In this document: positions 26,458 to 34,539 of the stretch, piece after piece
Position numbering within the stretch: position 1 is the stretch's first letter
Layout of the letters: each line of letters starts with the position of its first letter
IMG/VR virus record: IMGVR_UViG_3300044630_000883
Location: 1 to 36,855 of that record
Reading direction: 5' to 3' (one strand)
Source: a virus
DNA length: 36,855 bases
Position numbers and translations under genes: made by a program
Notes under the pieces: generated by a model
Databases searched by the model: none
What the model was told of the DNA's origin: nothing
Seen by the model: only the letters and a program-made list of their open reading frames with translations

Positions 26458-28749
26458 ATGCCATATAATGTAGAGTTTACAGATAAGAATAATAAATCGC
26501 CAATAACGGTGTTTGATAATACTTCTAGCACCGATACCTCATTGATATTTCCTGGACGTAATGTAACAGGTTACGGTCAGATCATCGCAGAGAATTTTTT
26601 ACACTTATTAGAAAATTTTGCCAGTTCAACAGAACCAATTAATCCTGTAGAAGGCCAATTATGGTATGATAGTACTAATGGCGTATTGCAGATTTGGGAT
26701 AATGTAAGTTGGAAAGCAGCATCAGGAATTCAAAAAGGTCCCACAGAACCAAGCGTTACCACAGCGAAGGTTGGCGAATTGTGGATTGATACAACTAATC
26801 AACAGTTGCGTATATACACAGGCACACGTTGGATTCTGGTAGGTCCTAGTGAGAGCTCTATAGATGGTTTACGATACGGTCCATCGGTTGAGAAAATTGT
26901 TGACAGTGATAACGTTGATAGATATGTATTAATATTTTATCTCAAAGACGTTCCGGTAATTGTATTCAGCAAAGACAGTTTTGTTCCTAAGATTAGTATT
27001 TCTGGTTTTACATTAATTAAAGCTGGATTAAATATAACCGTACCAATTACATCAGCAGAAATTGCACAGTTTGAAGGTGGATATCTTCCAAAACTGGTTG
27101 GTACTGCTCAATCGTCGGATGCTCTTAATATTTCTGGTGTAGCGGTAGATGCTGGAAAATTCTTAAGAACTGACACAGTTAATACTACAGAATTTCCTAT
27201 TAACATACGTAATAATAGCGGTATTACTCTTGGTAGTGACGGCACATTTATTATATCTTCATCAACGACTGCTGCAAAAATTTACAATTCAGCCAGCGGA
27301 AGTAGTATCGATCTTCAGGTAAACAGAAACGGAGTTCCAAGTACTACCTTGCGTGTAATCAACGACAAAGTTGGTATTAATACAGCCGCCCCGGACTACG
27401 AATTACAGGTCACAGGATCGATAGCAGCATCAGATTCTTTATTTGTATTAGGCACAGCAGAAAGTACAAATCTCAGCAACGGCAGTGTTAGAATTAACGG
27501 TGGTGCATCTATCAAGAAAAATCTTTTGATAGGTACTGGGATAGATGTTACAGGGGTCACACAAACTAACGAAATCCAACCTAAAACTACAGATACGTAC
27601 GATAATGGTACATCAACAAAAAGATGGAAAACTGTACGTGCTAAAACAATCATTGCAGATGAAATCCAAGGTGTTCTTACTGGTAACATTGCCGGTAATT
27701 CTAATACAGCAACTAGTTTAAAAAATGTAACTACATTCCAATTGGCAGGTGATGTTATTAGTCCTGCGGTATCATTCGACGGGCAGGTTGGAAGTTATAC
27801 TAAGATTTTTAATACTACTTTAACTGCAAATATTATTTCAGATAAAGACGAACCGTTTCCAAAAGTTTCAAGGAATACTGATTTTGTTTTAACCTATAGA
27901 CCCAGCGAAGCAGCAACTGCCAGTTTGGGATTATTAAAACAAACTAGAGACACGTTTGTAGGAGATCTAGGTGTTCCTATTGGTGCTATTTTACCTTTCG
28001 CTGGATCAACAGTTCCGGCCGGTTACCTATTATGTGACGGTTCAGAAGTTGAGCGTGTTAAATTTCCAACCTTATGGGACGTGGTAGGATTTACATATAG
28101 TAAAACACGATTCCTAGCCATAGATATGGTTGTAGGCCAAACTTATACTATTGAAAGTCTAGGAACTGTAGATTTTGCATTATACGGACTTGACCCGGTA
28201 ACCAGCGCCCCTGTGATCAACTCTGTAGGTGAAACTTTTGTTTGTATTTTAGTACCAACATCCGGTACAGGATCAGTATTCACTACAAACTTTAACGGAA
28301 TTGGAACTTTCCGTTTACCAGATTTAAGAGGTCGATTCCCTCTTGGTAAAGATAACATGGACAATGCTGGAACAGTGCCTAATTCCTCAGGAGGATATGT
28401 TGATGCAGGCGGCGGAAACGTTGATCGTGTTCCCGATACCAAAGCTGATATTTTAGGTGAAGGTGCAGGATCTAGTGATGTTTCATTAGCATTAGCTAAT
28501 ATTCCAGATCATCAACACTCATTGGGAGTGGGTTCTACACAATATAACACAGTAAAAGTAGGTACTGGACAATACTCACAATTGGGTACTACTCCATCTG
28601 CGGTACAGATCAGTGGTACAAGCGGAACAAATATATCAAATACTACAGGAAGCATAGACACTACATCTTCTTTAGGAACAGCTATCGGTATTATGAATCC
28701 ATATCTAACAATTAATTTTATTATTAGATCAGGTCCACCAGTATTTTAA
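26458..28749 (+). CDS. Tail fibre paralogue A with C-terminal tail-collar domain
   Basis: A 763-residue fibre. Residues 1-190 form the shared N-terminal domain of the four-gene array (RNVTGYGQIIAENFLHLLEN, then two 'G(Q/E)LW(Y/I)D' repeats ending in VGELWIDTTNQQLRIYTGTR). A beta-rich shaft follows at about 200-500 (INTAAPDYELQVTGSIAASD). The C-terminus from about 507 is a phage tail-collar domain: GAILPFAGSTVPAGYLLCDG, FRLPDLRGRFPLGKD, IPDHQHSLG and NPYLTINFIIRSG. Between its two halves, about 551-612, is an inserted module (VVGQTYTIESLGTVDFALYG). Collar domains occur at the tips or joints of short tail fibres such as T4 gp12. AGAGGT at 26445-26450, inside the preceding gene, supplies the ribosome site. 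Likely a receptor-binding fibre. Confidence 0.82.
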   Translation: MPYNVEFTDKNNKSPITVFDNTSSTDTSLIFPGRNVTGYGQIIAENFLHLLENFASSTEPINPVEGQLWYDSTNGVLQIWDNVSWKAASGIQKGPTEPSVTTAKVGELWIDTTNQQLRIYTGTRWILVGPSESSIDGLRYGPSVEKIVDSDNVDRYVLIFYLKDVPVIVFSKDSFVPKISISGFTLIKAGLNITVPITSAEIAQFEGGYLPKLVGTAQSSDALNISGVAVDAGKFLRTDTVNTTEFPINIRNNSGITLGSDGTFIISSSTTAAKIYNSASGSSIDLQVNRNGVPSTTLRVINDKVGINTAAPDYELQVTGSIAASDSLFVLGTAESTNLSNGSVRINGGASIKKNLLIGTGIDVTGVTQTNEIQPKTTDTYDNGTSTKRWKTVRAKTIIADEIQGVLTGNIAGNSNTATSLKNVTTFQLAGDVISPAVSFDGQVGSYTKIFNTTLTANIISDKDEPFPKVSRNTDFVLTYRPSEAATASLGLLKQTRDTFVGDLGVPIGAILPFAGSTVPAGYLLCDGSEVERVKFPTLWDVVGFTYSKTRFLAIDMVVGQTYTIESLGTVDFALYGLDPVTSAPVINSVGETFVCILVPTSGTGSVFTTNFNGIGTFRLPDLRGRFPLGKDNMDNAGTVPNSSGGYVDAGGGNVDRVPDTKADILGEGAGSSDVSLALANIPDHQHSLGVGSTQYNTVKVGTGQYSQLGTTPSAVQISGTSGTNISNTTGSIDTTSSLGTAIGIMNPYLTINFIIRSGPPVF

Positions 28750-28762
28750 TTAGGTAAAAAAC

Positions 28763-30664
28763 ATGTCATATCAAATTAATAAAACAGACGGAACAGTTGT
28801 AGCAACAGTGGCAGACGGACAGGTAGATACACTATCTACCGATTTAACACTGATAGGAAAAAACTACAGTGGATTTGGCGAATCATTAAACGAAAACTTT
28901 GTCAAGCTATTGGAGAACTTTTCTAACACAACACAACCAACTCATCCTATTAAAGGACAAATTTGGTTTGACTCTAGTGAGTTAAAATTAAAAGTTTATA
29001 GTGGCAATCAATTTATTCCAGTAAGCTCAGCAACTATCTCAGGAACACAGCCCACAGCATTGGGTGTTGGGGATCTCTGGTTTAATAGTGTTGACGAACA
29101 ACTATTCTTCTTTGACGGTGATGCGCCAATTTTATTAGGTCCGTCATATTCAACAAGCCAAGGACTTAGTGGACTAAAGATTGTTAGTTTATTAGATACA
29201 TTAAACCAAACACGTGTTATTACATTATTATACAACAATGGAATCTTATTAGGTATATTTGCTAAAGATAGCTTTACACCTAAAGCAGCAATTGAAGGAT
29301 TTACAGGAAATATTATTCCAGGATTTAATGCTGGTAATTTAGCAGGGATAAAATTTAATGTAACCTGCACCAACTCAGAAAAATTAGGTGGGTTAGTTGC
29401 ATCAACTTATGTATTAAACAATAACGCCGATGGTACAGAATCAATTGCTGGAACATTAGCAATACTTTCTAATACTGGCCTTGAAGTTGGATCAGGCGGT
29501 CAAGCTAAGTTTAGAGTAGAAATCGGAGATATCTTATTACAGAATACAGCAACAGGTAAAGACATCAATATTAGTGTACGTAAAGATACTGACCAAGAAC
29601 GTGCGATTGAGATCAAAGCATCGACTCGACAAATTGGATTATATGAAGACTATGCAGCCAGTCAAGTTAATGTTGGAGGTAATTTAGTTGTTGGTGGGGA
29701 TCTAACAGTCAGCGGAACTACTACTACCGTTAATTCTACAGTATTAGAAGTTGTTGATAAAAATATAGTACTGGCTAGTGGAAATAATTCAGATGTTAAC
29801 GCTAGAGAAGGTGGCATTATCTTAGAAGGTGCAACTAAGCATATTTTCATGTATGCCGACACCGATGTACCAGCGGTTCCTGGTAGTGGACTTCCTGATT
29901 TATCCGGAGTCAGTGATGAAGGTGCATGGAATAGTTCAGACCATATTAATCTTGCCACAGGTAAAGCATTTTATATTGACGGAGTTGAAGTCCTCAATGG
30001 GTCATCGTTAGGATTTGGAATTACAAATATTCCTGGAGTAACCTCATTCGGTGTGTTAGCAGAAGTTGAAGTTGGACCAAATTCAACTACCCCAAATATC
30101 AATATAACCGATAATATTATTTCAACAGCACAGACAAACATGAATTTGGTATTAGCACCAAACGGAACCGGAGTAGTTAATGTATCGAGTAAAAAGATTA
30201 CAGGCTTACCTAACGGCGAAGGTGACGCATATATTGCGTATTCGGCGGTAACTGATGCAGCCAGTGTGGGGTATGTTAATTATGCGATCGAATCCAATAC
30301 TATTGTATTCAGTATGGATTTAACAGACGGTAAAAATAACACATACATCCGTACACAGATCCTAAACAATTTAGTACCACCGGCAGAACATAGAGAAGGT
30401 ACCCGTGCTAGAATATTATGCACAGTATTGAATATTGCAACAACATCAATAAATCTTGGACCAACGTTCACTCCAGGCTCCGGATACACATTAGGTGGAC
30501 CGTTTGATGTAACAGGCGGGGGCTCAGCTCCGGCAGTAACAGCGATATCTGTAGGATCTGTAACAGTACCATCTCCGGGTGTTACCACATCAAGAGAGAT
30601 TAGAAGATTTGTAATACTTAGTGGAGTATGGACCGATGACGGTGCAGCCACTCCATTACCATAA
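28763..30664 (+). CDS. Tail fibre paralogue B
   Basis: A 633-residue fibre. Residues 1-185 are the shared N-terminal domain (GKNYSGFGESLNENFVKLLE, GQIWFDSSELKLKVYSG, GDLWFNSVDEQLFFFDG). The middle, about 300-480, is a module frequent in marine-phage fibres: VGGNLVVGGDLTVSGTTTTV, STVLEVVDKNIVLASGNNSD, GGIILEGATKHIFMY and NLVLAPNGTGVVNVSSKKIT. The C-terminus, about 480-633, is distinct from A, C and D (SVTDAAS-like VTDAASVGYVNYAIESNTI, then a Gly/Pro-rich section GPTFTPGSGYTLGGPFDVTG and RRFVILSGVW). It lacks both the collar domain of A and the YADLAE domain of C and D. AGGT at 28752-28755 precedes the ATG by seven bases. Probable fibre component; attachment partner unknown. Confidence 0.78.
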   Translation: MSYQINKTDGTVVATVADGQVDTLSTDLTLIGKNYSGFGESLNENFVKLLENFSNTTQPTHPIKGQIWFDSSELKLKVYSGNQFIPVSSATISGTQPTALGVGDLWFNSVDEQLFFFDGDAPILLGPSYSTSQGLSGLKIVSLLDTLNQTRVITLLYNNGILLGIFAKDSFTPKAAIEGFTGNIIPGFNAGNLAGIKFNVTCTNSEKLGGLVASTYVLNNNADGTESIAGTLAILSNTGLEVGSGGQAKFRVEIGDILLQNTATGKDINISVRKDTDQERAIEIKASTRQIGLYEDYAASQVNVGGNLVVGGDLTVSGTTTTVNSTVLEVVDKNIVLASGNNSDVNAREGGIILEGATKHIFMYADTDVPAVPGSGLPDLSGVSDEGAWNSSDHINLATGKAFYIDGVEVLNGSSLGFGITNIPGVTSFGVLAEVEVGPNSTTPNINITDNIISTAQTNMNLVLAPNGTGVVNVSSKKITGLPNGEGDAYIAYSAVTDAASVGYVNYAIESNTIVFSMDLTDGKNNTYIRTQILNNLVPPAEHREGTRARILCTVLNIATTSINLGPTFTPGSGYTLGGPFDVTGGGSAPAVTAISVGSVTVPSPGVTTSREIRRFVILSGVWTDDGAATPLP

Positions 30665-30684
30665 AAGAACCGGGAGCGTTTTAG

Positions 30685-32715
30685 ATGTCTTACATAATTA
30701 ATAAATTTAATGGAACACAATTAATAGTACTTGATGATGGTACTATTGATACTTCCACCAGTCTTGGATTAGTAGGTAGGAATTATGTAGGATACGGTGA
30801 AACACAGAATGAAAATTTTGTATTCCTACTAGAAAATTTTGCCAACGATGCTCCACCATCAAGGCCAATCAAAGGTCAATCTTGGTTTAATACATCAAAC
30901 GATTTATTACATGTTTATGACGGTACTAATTGGGTAGTTGTTGGATCAGCAACTTTATCTGCAACACCTCCAGATACTCCTGCACAAGGAAGATTATGGT
31001 TACAATCTACAGACAATGTTCTTTATGTATGGGATGGCACCACTTGGAGATTCATCGGACCAGAAACTGCCACGGGGTTTGGTACAACAAGAGCTCGTTC
31101 AACAACATTATTAGACACTGCTAGCACAGCAAGACCGGTAATATTATTCACAATCAACGATGTTGTTATCGCAATTGGATCAGCTACACCTTTTACAATT
31201 AATCCGAGTGATTCAGTTTCGGGATTCCTTGAATTAGGATCTGGTATTACATTAAATTCTTTAATGTCGGTTAGAGGCAATTTACAAGGTATTGCAGACC
31301 GAGCACAACGATTAGAAATTGCAAGAAAAATTAATGGTGTTAACTTCGACGGAACATCAGACATATCAATTAAAGCATCTACAACAAATTCTTTAGTTAG
31401 TGGTGATTATGTATCAGGTAGTAACTTTGATGGGTCAACTTCAGTTACTTGGGATATTGATGCATCGTCGGCTAATCTTTCTGGTAAGGTAGTGGCAAGA
31501 AATACAGCTGGAGGTTTTTCAGCCGGAATGATCACAGCAGACCTAACAGGCGATGTTATTGGTAACGTCACTGCGGCTTCGGGAACAAGTTCGTTTGATA
31601 TTGTAACAGCTAATCAATTTGTTGGACCTGTACTAAGTGGAAATGCTTTCACTGCAACAAGATTTGAAACAGCAAGAACTATTAATGGGATTACTTTTGA
31701 TGGTTCGGCAAACGTTACAGTTCCAGCTTCAGCAGAAACATTGACAGGAACTTATATCAAAAATACCGTCTTAGATTCTAATCTAAGAACTGTTGGTGTA
31801 TTAAACAGTGCAGAAATTGCAGATGCTGGAGTAATAATTGGAGGAGGCGGACAATTAAGACTATTGGTTGAAACAGGTCGCCCTACCATAAGATCTACTA
31901 CCGGATTATTAAATTTTGATATGGGAGCTACAGGACCTGATGTTAGTTTTGTAGATTCAGCAACATCAGTAGCACTAGGCGGTCCATTAGCACCATCAAT
32001 CATTGGCGATAATACGACAAATTTAGGTATCTCCGGATATAAGTTTGATAATGTGTACGCCAATAGATTTAGAGGGTTAGCAGACACTGCAACAGCATCA
32101 GTTACAGCAACAAATATAGCAGGTGGTAGCCCTGGATCTGTTCCTTATCAATCTTCATCAAGTACAACAGCATTATTAGCACCAGGAACACCGGGGCAGG
32201 TTATCAGAGCAACAGGGTCTGGAACATTATCGTGGTTAGATACAGCAATAACACCAACAGCAAATACACTTGCTCTAAGAGATGCTAGTGGTAATCTAAG
32301 TGCAAATTACTTTGTTGGAATAGCTACAGCAGCACAATATGCTGACTTGGCAGAATATTATACCTCCGATCAAGAATACGAAGCAGGTACTGTGCTAATT
32401 TTTGGTGGAGATGCAGAGGTAACGACTACTGCAATGTTTGAAGATCAACGTGTGGCTGGTGTTGTAACAACAAATCCGGCTTATGTCATGAATAGTGAGT
32501 TAGAAGGAACTAGGGCTTGTGTGGCATTACAAGGAAGAGTACCTGTAAAAGTTTTAGGAATGGTAAGAAAAGGCGGATTATTAACTACTTCTAATACACC
32601 AGGATATGCTATTTCAACAGTTAATCCAACAATTGGTACGATTATAGGTAAAGCATTAGAAAGCAAAGACACAGCAGGCGAAGGAATCATTGAAGTAGCT
32701 GTGGGCAGAATGTAA
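30685..32715 (+). CDS. Tail fibre paralogue C with YADLAE C-terminal domain
   Basis: A 676-residue fibre. The shared N-terminal domain is residues 1-180 (GRNYVGYGETQNENFVFLLE, GQSWFNTSNDLLHVYDGTNW, GRLWLQSTDNVLYVWDGTTW). A shaft of 'ARxINGxxFDG(T/S)' repeats follows (IARKINGVNFDGTSDISIKA; TARTINGITFDGSANVTVPA), with 'LTGDVIGNVTAASGTS' between. The C-terminal domain from about 551 reads YADLAEYYTSDQEYEAGTVL, then DQRVAGVVTTNPAYVMNSEL, ALQGRVPVKVLGMVRKGGLL and IIGKALESKD. This domain is common at the ends of phage fibres; it resembles the region next to S74-type chaperone ends, but no S74 catalytic Ser-Lys pair is evident. CGGGAG at 30671-30676 is a good ribosome site. Confidence 0.82.
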   Translation: MSYIINKFNGTQLIVLDDGTIDTSTSLGLVGRNYVGYGETQNENFVFLLENFANDAPPSRPIKGQSWFNTSNDLLHVYDGTNWVVVGSATLSATPPDTPAQGRLWLQSTDNVLYVWDGTTWRFIGPETATGFGTTRARSTTLLDTASTARPVILFTINDVVIAIGSATPFTINPSDSVSGFLELGSGITLNSLMSVRGNLQGIADRAQRLEIARKINGVNFDGTSDISIKASTTNSLVSGDYVSGSNFDGSTSVTWDIDASSANLSGKVVARNTAGGFSAGMITADLTGDVIGNVTAASGTSSFDIVTANQFVGPVLSGNAFTATRFETARTINGITFDGSANVTVPASAETLTGTYIKNTVLDSNLRTVGVLNSAEIADAGVIIGGGGQLRLLVETGRPTIRSTTGLLNFDMGATGPDVSFVDSATSVALGGPLAPSIIGDNTTNLGISGYKFDNVYANRFRGLADTATASVTATNIAGGSPGSVPYQSSSSTTALLAPGTPGQVIRATGSGTLSWLDTAITPTANTLALRDASGNLSANYFVGIATAAQYADLAEYYTSDQEYEAGTVLIFGGDAEVTTTAMFEDQRVAGVVTTNPAYVMNSELEGTRACVALQGRVPVKVLGMVRKGGLLTTSNTPGYAISTVNPTIGTIIGKALESKDTAGEGIIEVAVGRM

Positions 32716-32729
32716 CGAATAAGTTATGC

Positions 32730-32737
32730 GATAAATA
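32730..32737 (+). promoter_or_regulatory. T4-type late promoter box GATAAATA before fibre D
   Basis: GATAAATA lies in the 48-base spacer between fibres C and D, 27 bases before the ATG at 32764, with AGGA at 32750-32753 as ribosome site. It is the only sizeable spacer within the fibre array, consistent with a separate late unit for fibre D and the genes after it. Confidence 0.68.
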
Positions 32738-32763
32738 ACATTATATTTTAGGATCTAGCAGAA

Positions 32764-34530
32764 ATGGCATATCAAGTAGACAAGTTTAACGGAACGATTT
32801 TAACTTCAGTAGAAGACGGAACCATTGATACAACCACCGATCTACGTCTTGTAGGTAAAAACTACGCAGGATACGGTGAAGTACAGAATGAAAATTTTGT
32901 ACATTTAATGGAAAATTTCGCTAATACAAGCGCTCCACCAAAAGTTATTGTTGGTCAAATTTGGTATGATAGTGCTACTAAAAAATTAAAATTTTATGAC
33001 GGATCTAAATTTAGATTAGCAGGCGGCGCAGAGGTTTCAACTTCAGCACCTACTGGATTGCAAACTGGTGAATTTTGGTGGGATAGCTCTGCTAAACAAC
33101 TTTATGCTTATACAGGAACAGACTTTGTTCTAGTTGGTCCAGAAGCAAGTCCAGATCTAGGACAATCTGCTGTACAAACACAAGTGGTTAAAGATACCTT
33201 AAACAATAATCATACTATTGTTAAGATTGTGTCAGGCGGCAAAGTAATGACTATCGTTAGCCAAGACGAATTTACATTAAACAGTTCTGTAAATCCTATC
33301 GCAGATTTTACAATTATTAAACAAGGTGTTACACTAGCTAAAACTAATGCAACAACAGGGATTAGCACTGACAATCATCGCTTCTGGGGTACAGCTAGCG
33401 ATTCAGATAGATTGGGTGGATTTCCTGCAAGTACATATCTAAGATCAACTAGTGGTGTATTTGAAAGCCAAGTTAGATTTTTAGATAATGGATTTGAATT
33501 AGGTGGTACTACAGTTGCAGATGCAGCTGATTTCCGTATCTGGATTGAGAATAGTGATGAACTTATTATTGAAAATAGATTAGGTAATGAGATCACAGTT
33601 AGAATTAATGTCACTGATACTACAGATGAAAGAGATGTTGCGATATTTGGTGCGAATGGAGTTGCTCCGGGTGACGATAACGAATACGATTTAGGTACTT
33701 CACTATCAAGATGGAAGAATATATATTCTGCTATAGTAACGGCAAATTCACTAGTTGGCAATTTAACAGGTAATAGTACTGGTTCACATATTGGTAACCT
33801 AATAGCCACTGATGGTACTACCGTTCTTGTCAATGCTTCTACTAGATTAATTGGTTATTCTGGTGCAACATTACGTGGAACATTAATTGGTGCAGTACAA
33901 GGTTCTTGTATCGGTACAGCAGATAATGCAACTACACTAGCATTCTTAACACCGTCAACAACTGGCCCTTGGACAACAGCAAGTATTCCAATTAGAGATG
34001 CAGCCGGTGAAATCTATGCTACTAAATTTAAAGGTGCAGCAGATCAAGCAGATCAATTACTAGTAGGTGCTTCGTATAGATCAGCATCAGAATCAGATAC
34101 TGGAAATACAATAGCAGCTAGAAATGCTTTAGGTGATATCTATGCTAGATTGTTCCAAGGTACAGCTACTTCGGCACAATATGCTGACTTAGCAGAAAAA
34201 TATCTAGCTGATCAAGAATACGAAGTTGGTACTGTGGTAGTAGTTGGTGGTGAAAAAGAAGTTACCGCCGGATCATGGGGACAACGAGCTATTGGTGTAG
34301 TGAGTGCTAACCCAGCTTATATGATGAACAGCGGTTTAGAAGGCGGTACATATATTGCTCTAAAAGGACGTGTTCCGTGTAAAGTTACTGGTGAAGTTAA
34401 AAAAGGCGACAGATTAATTGCAGGTAATACCGGAGTTGCTATGGTTGGAAATGTAAATTCAAATGATGTTTTTGCTATCGCACTTGAAAGCAATAACGGC
34501 CGCGATGTTATCGAAGTATTGGTTCTATAA
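32764..34530 (+). CDS. Tail fibre paralogue D with YADLAE C-terminal domain
   Basis: A 588-residue fibre, closest to paralogue C. The shared N-terminal domain (1-180) contains GKNYAGYGEVQNENFVHLME, GQIWYDSATKKLKFYDGSKF and GEFWWDSSAKQLYAYTGTDF. The shaft holds YDLGTSLSRWKNIYSAIVTA and repeated 'NLTGNSTGSHIGNL' turns. The C-terminal domain from about 471 (AQYADLAEKYLADQEYEVGT, RAIGVVSANPAYMMNSGLEG, ALKGRVPCKVTGEVKKGDRL) is the same as in C. Base composition is close to that of its neighbours. It is preceded by its own late box. The last stop overlaps a TAAGGA ribosome site for the next gene. A receptor-contact role is inferred from the architecture. Confidence 0.82.
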   Translation: MAYQVDKFNGTILTSVEDGTIDTTTDLRLVGKNYAGYGEVQNENFVHLMENFANTSAPPKVIVGQIWYDSATKKLKFYDGSKFRLAGGAEVSTSAPTGLQTGEFWWDSSAKQLYAYTGTDFVLVGPEASPDLGQSAVQTQVVKDTLNNNHTIVKIVSGGKVMTIVSQDEFTLNSSVNPIADFTIIKQGVTLAKTNATTGISTDNHRFWGTASDSDRLGGFPASTYLRSTSGVFESQVRFLDNGFELGGTTVADAADFRIWIENSDELIIENRLGNEITVRINVTDTTDERDVAIFGANGVAPGDDNEYDLGTSLSRWKNIYSAIVTANSLVGNLTGNSTGSHIGNLIATDGTTVLVNASTRLIGYSGATLRGTLIGAVQGSCIGTADNATTLAFLTPSTTGPWTTASIPIRDAAGEIYATKFKGAADQADQLLVGASYRSASESDTGNTIAARNALGDIYARLFQGTATSAQYADLAEKYLADQEYEVGTVVVVGGEKEVTAGSWGQRAIGVVSANPAYMMNSGLEGGTYIALKGRVPCKVTGEVKKGDRLIAGNTGVAMVGNVNSNDVFAIALESNNGRDVIEVLVL

Positions 34531-34539
34531 GGATAAACC

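Larger units (their letters stand above)
26458..34530 (+). repeat. Four-copy array of a shared fibre N-terminal domain
   Basis: Copies begin at 26458, 28763, 30685 and 32764 and each covers about 180-190 codons. The shared core is 'G(K/R)N-x-x-G(Y/F)G-x-x-x-x-ENF-x-x-L(L/M)ENF', then 'GQ-x-W(Y/F)(D/N)', then 'G-x-(L/F)W-x-(D/N/Q)S-x-x-x-x-L-x-x-(Y/F/W)-x-G' and '(L/V/I)GP'. Inside each copy the 'GxxW(Y/F)D ... YDG-x-x-W' unit is itself duplicated. Only the N-terminal domains align well; the shafts and ends differ except for the YADLAE domain of C and D. Confidence 0.8.

Noticed and set aside
26451-26460. ATAATAAATG, resembling a late box
   Set aside because: It overlaps the start codon of fibre A, so a transcript from it would lack the ribosome site; the last base also differs.
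32723-32739. Inverted repeat GTTAT/ATAAC around the late box before fibre D
   Set aside because: Stem of only five mostly A/T pairs with a seven-base loop and no T-run; too weak to call a terminator or operator.
33375-33833. Minus-strand open frame of 152 residues inside fibre D
   Set aside because: Ser/Pro/Val-rich antisense product of a beta-rich fibre; no supporting signal.
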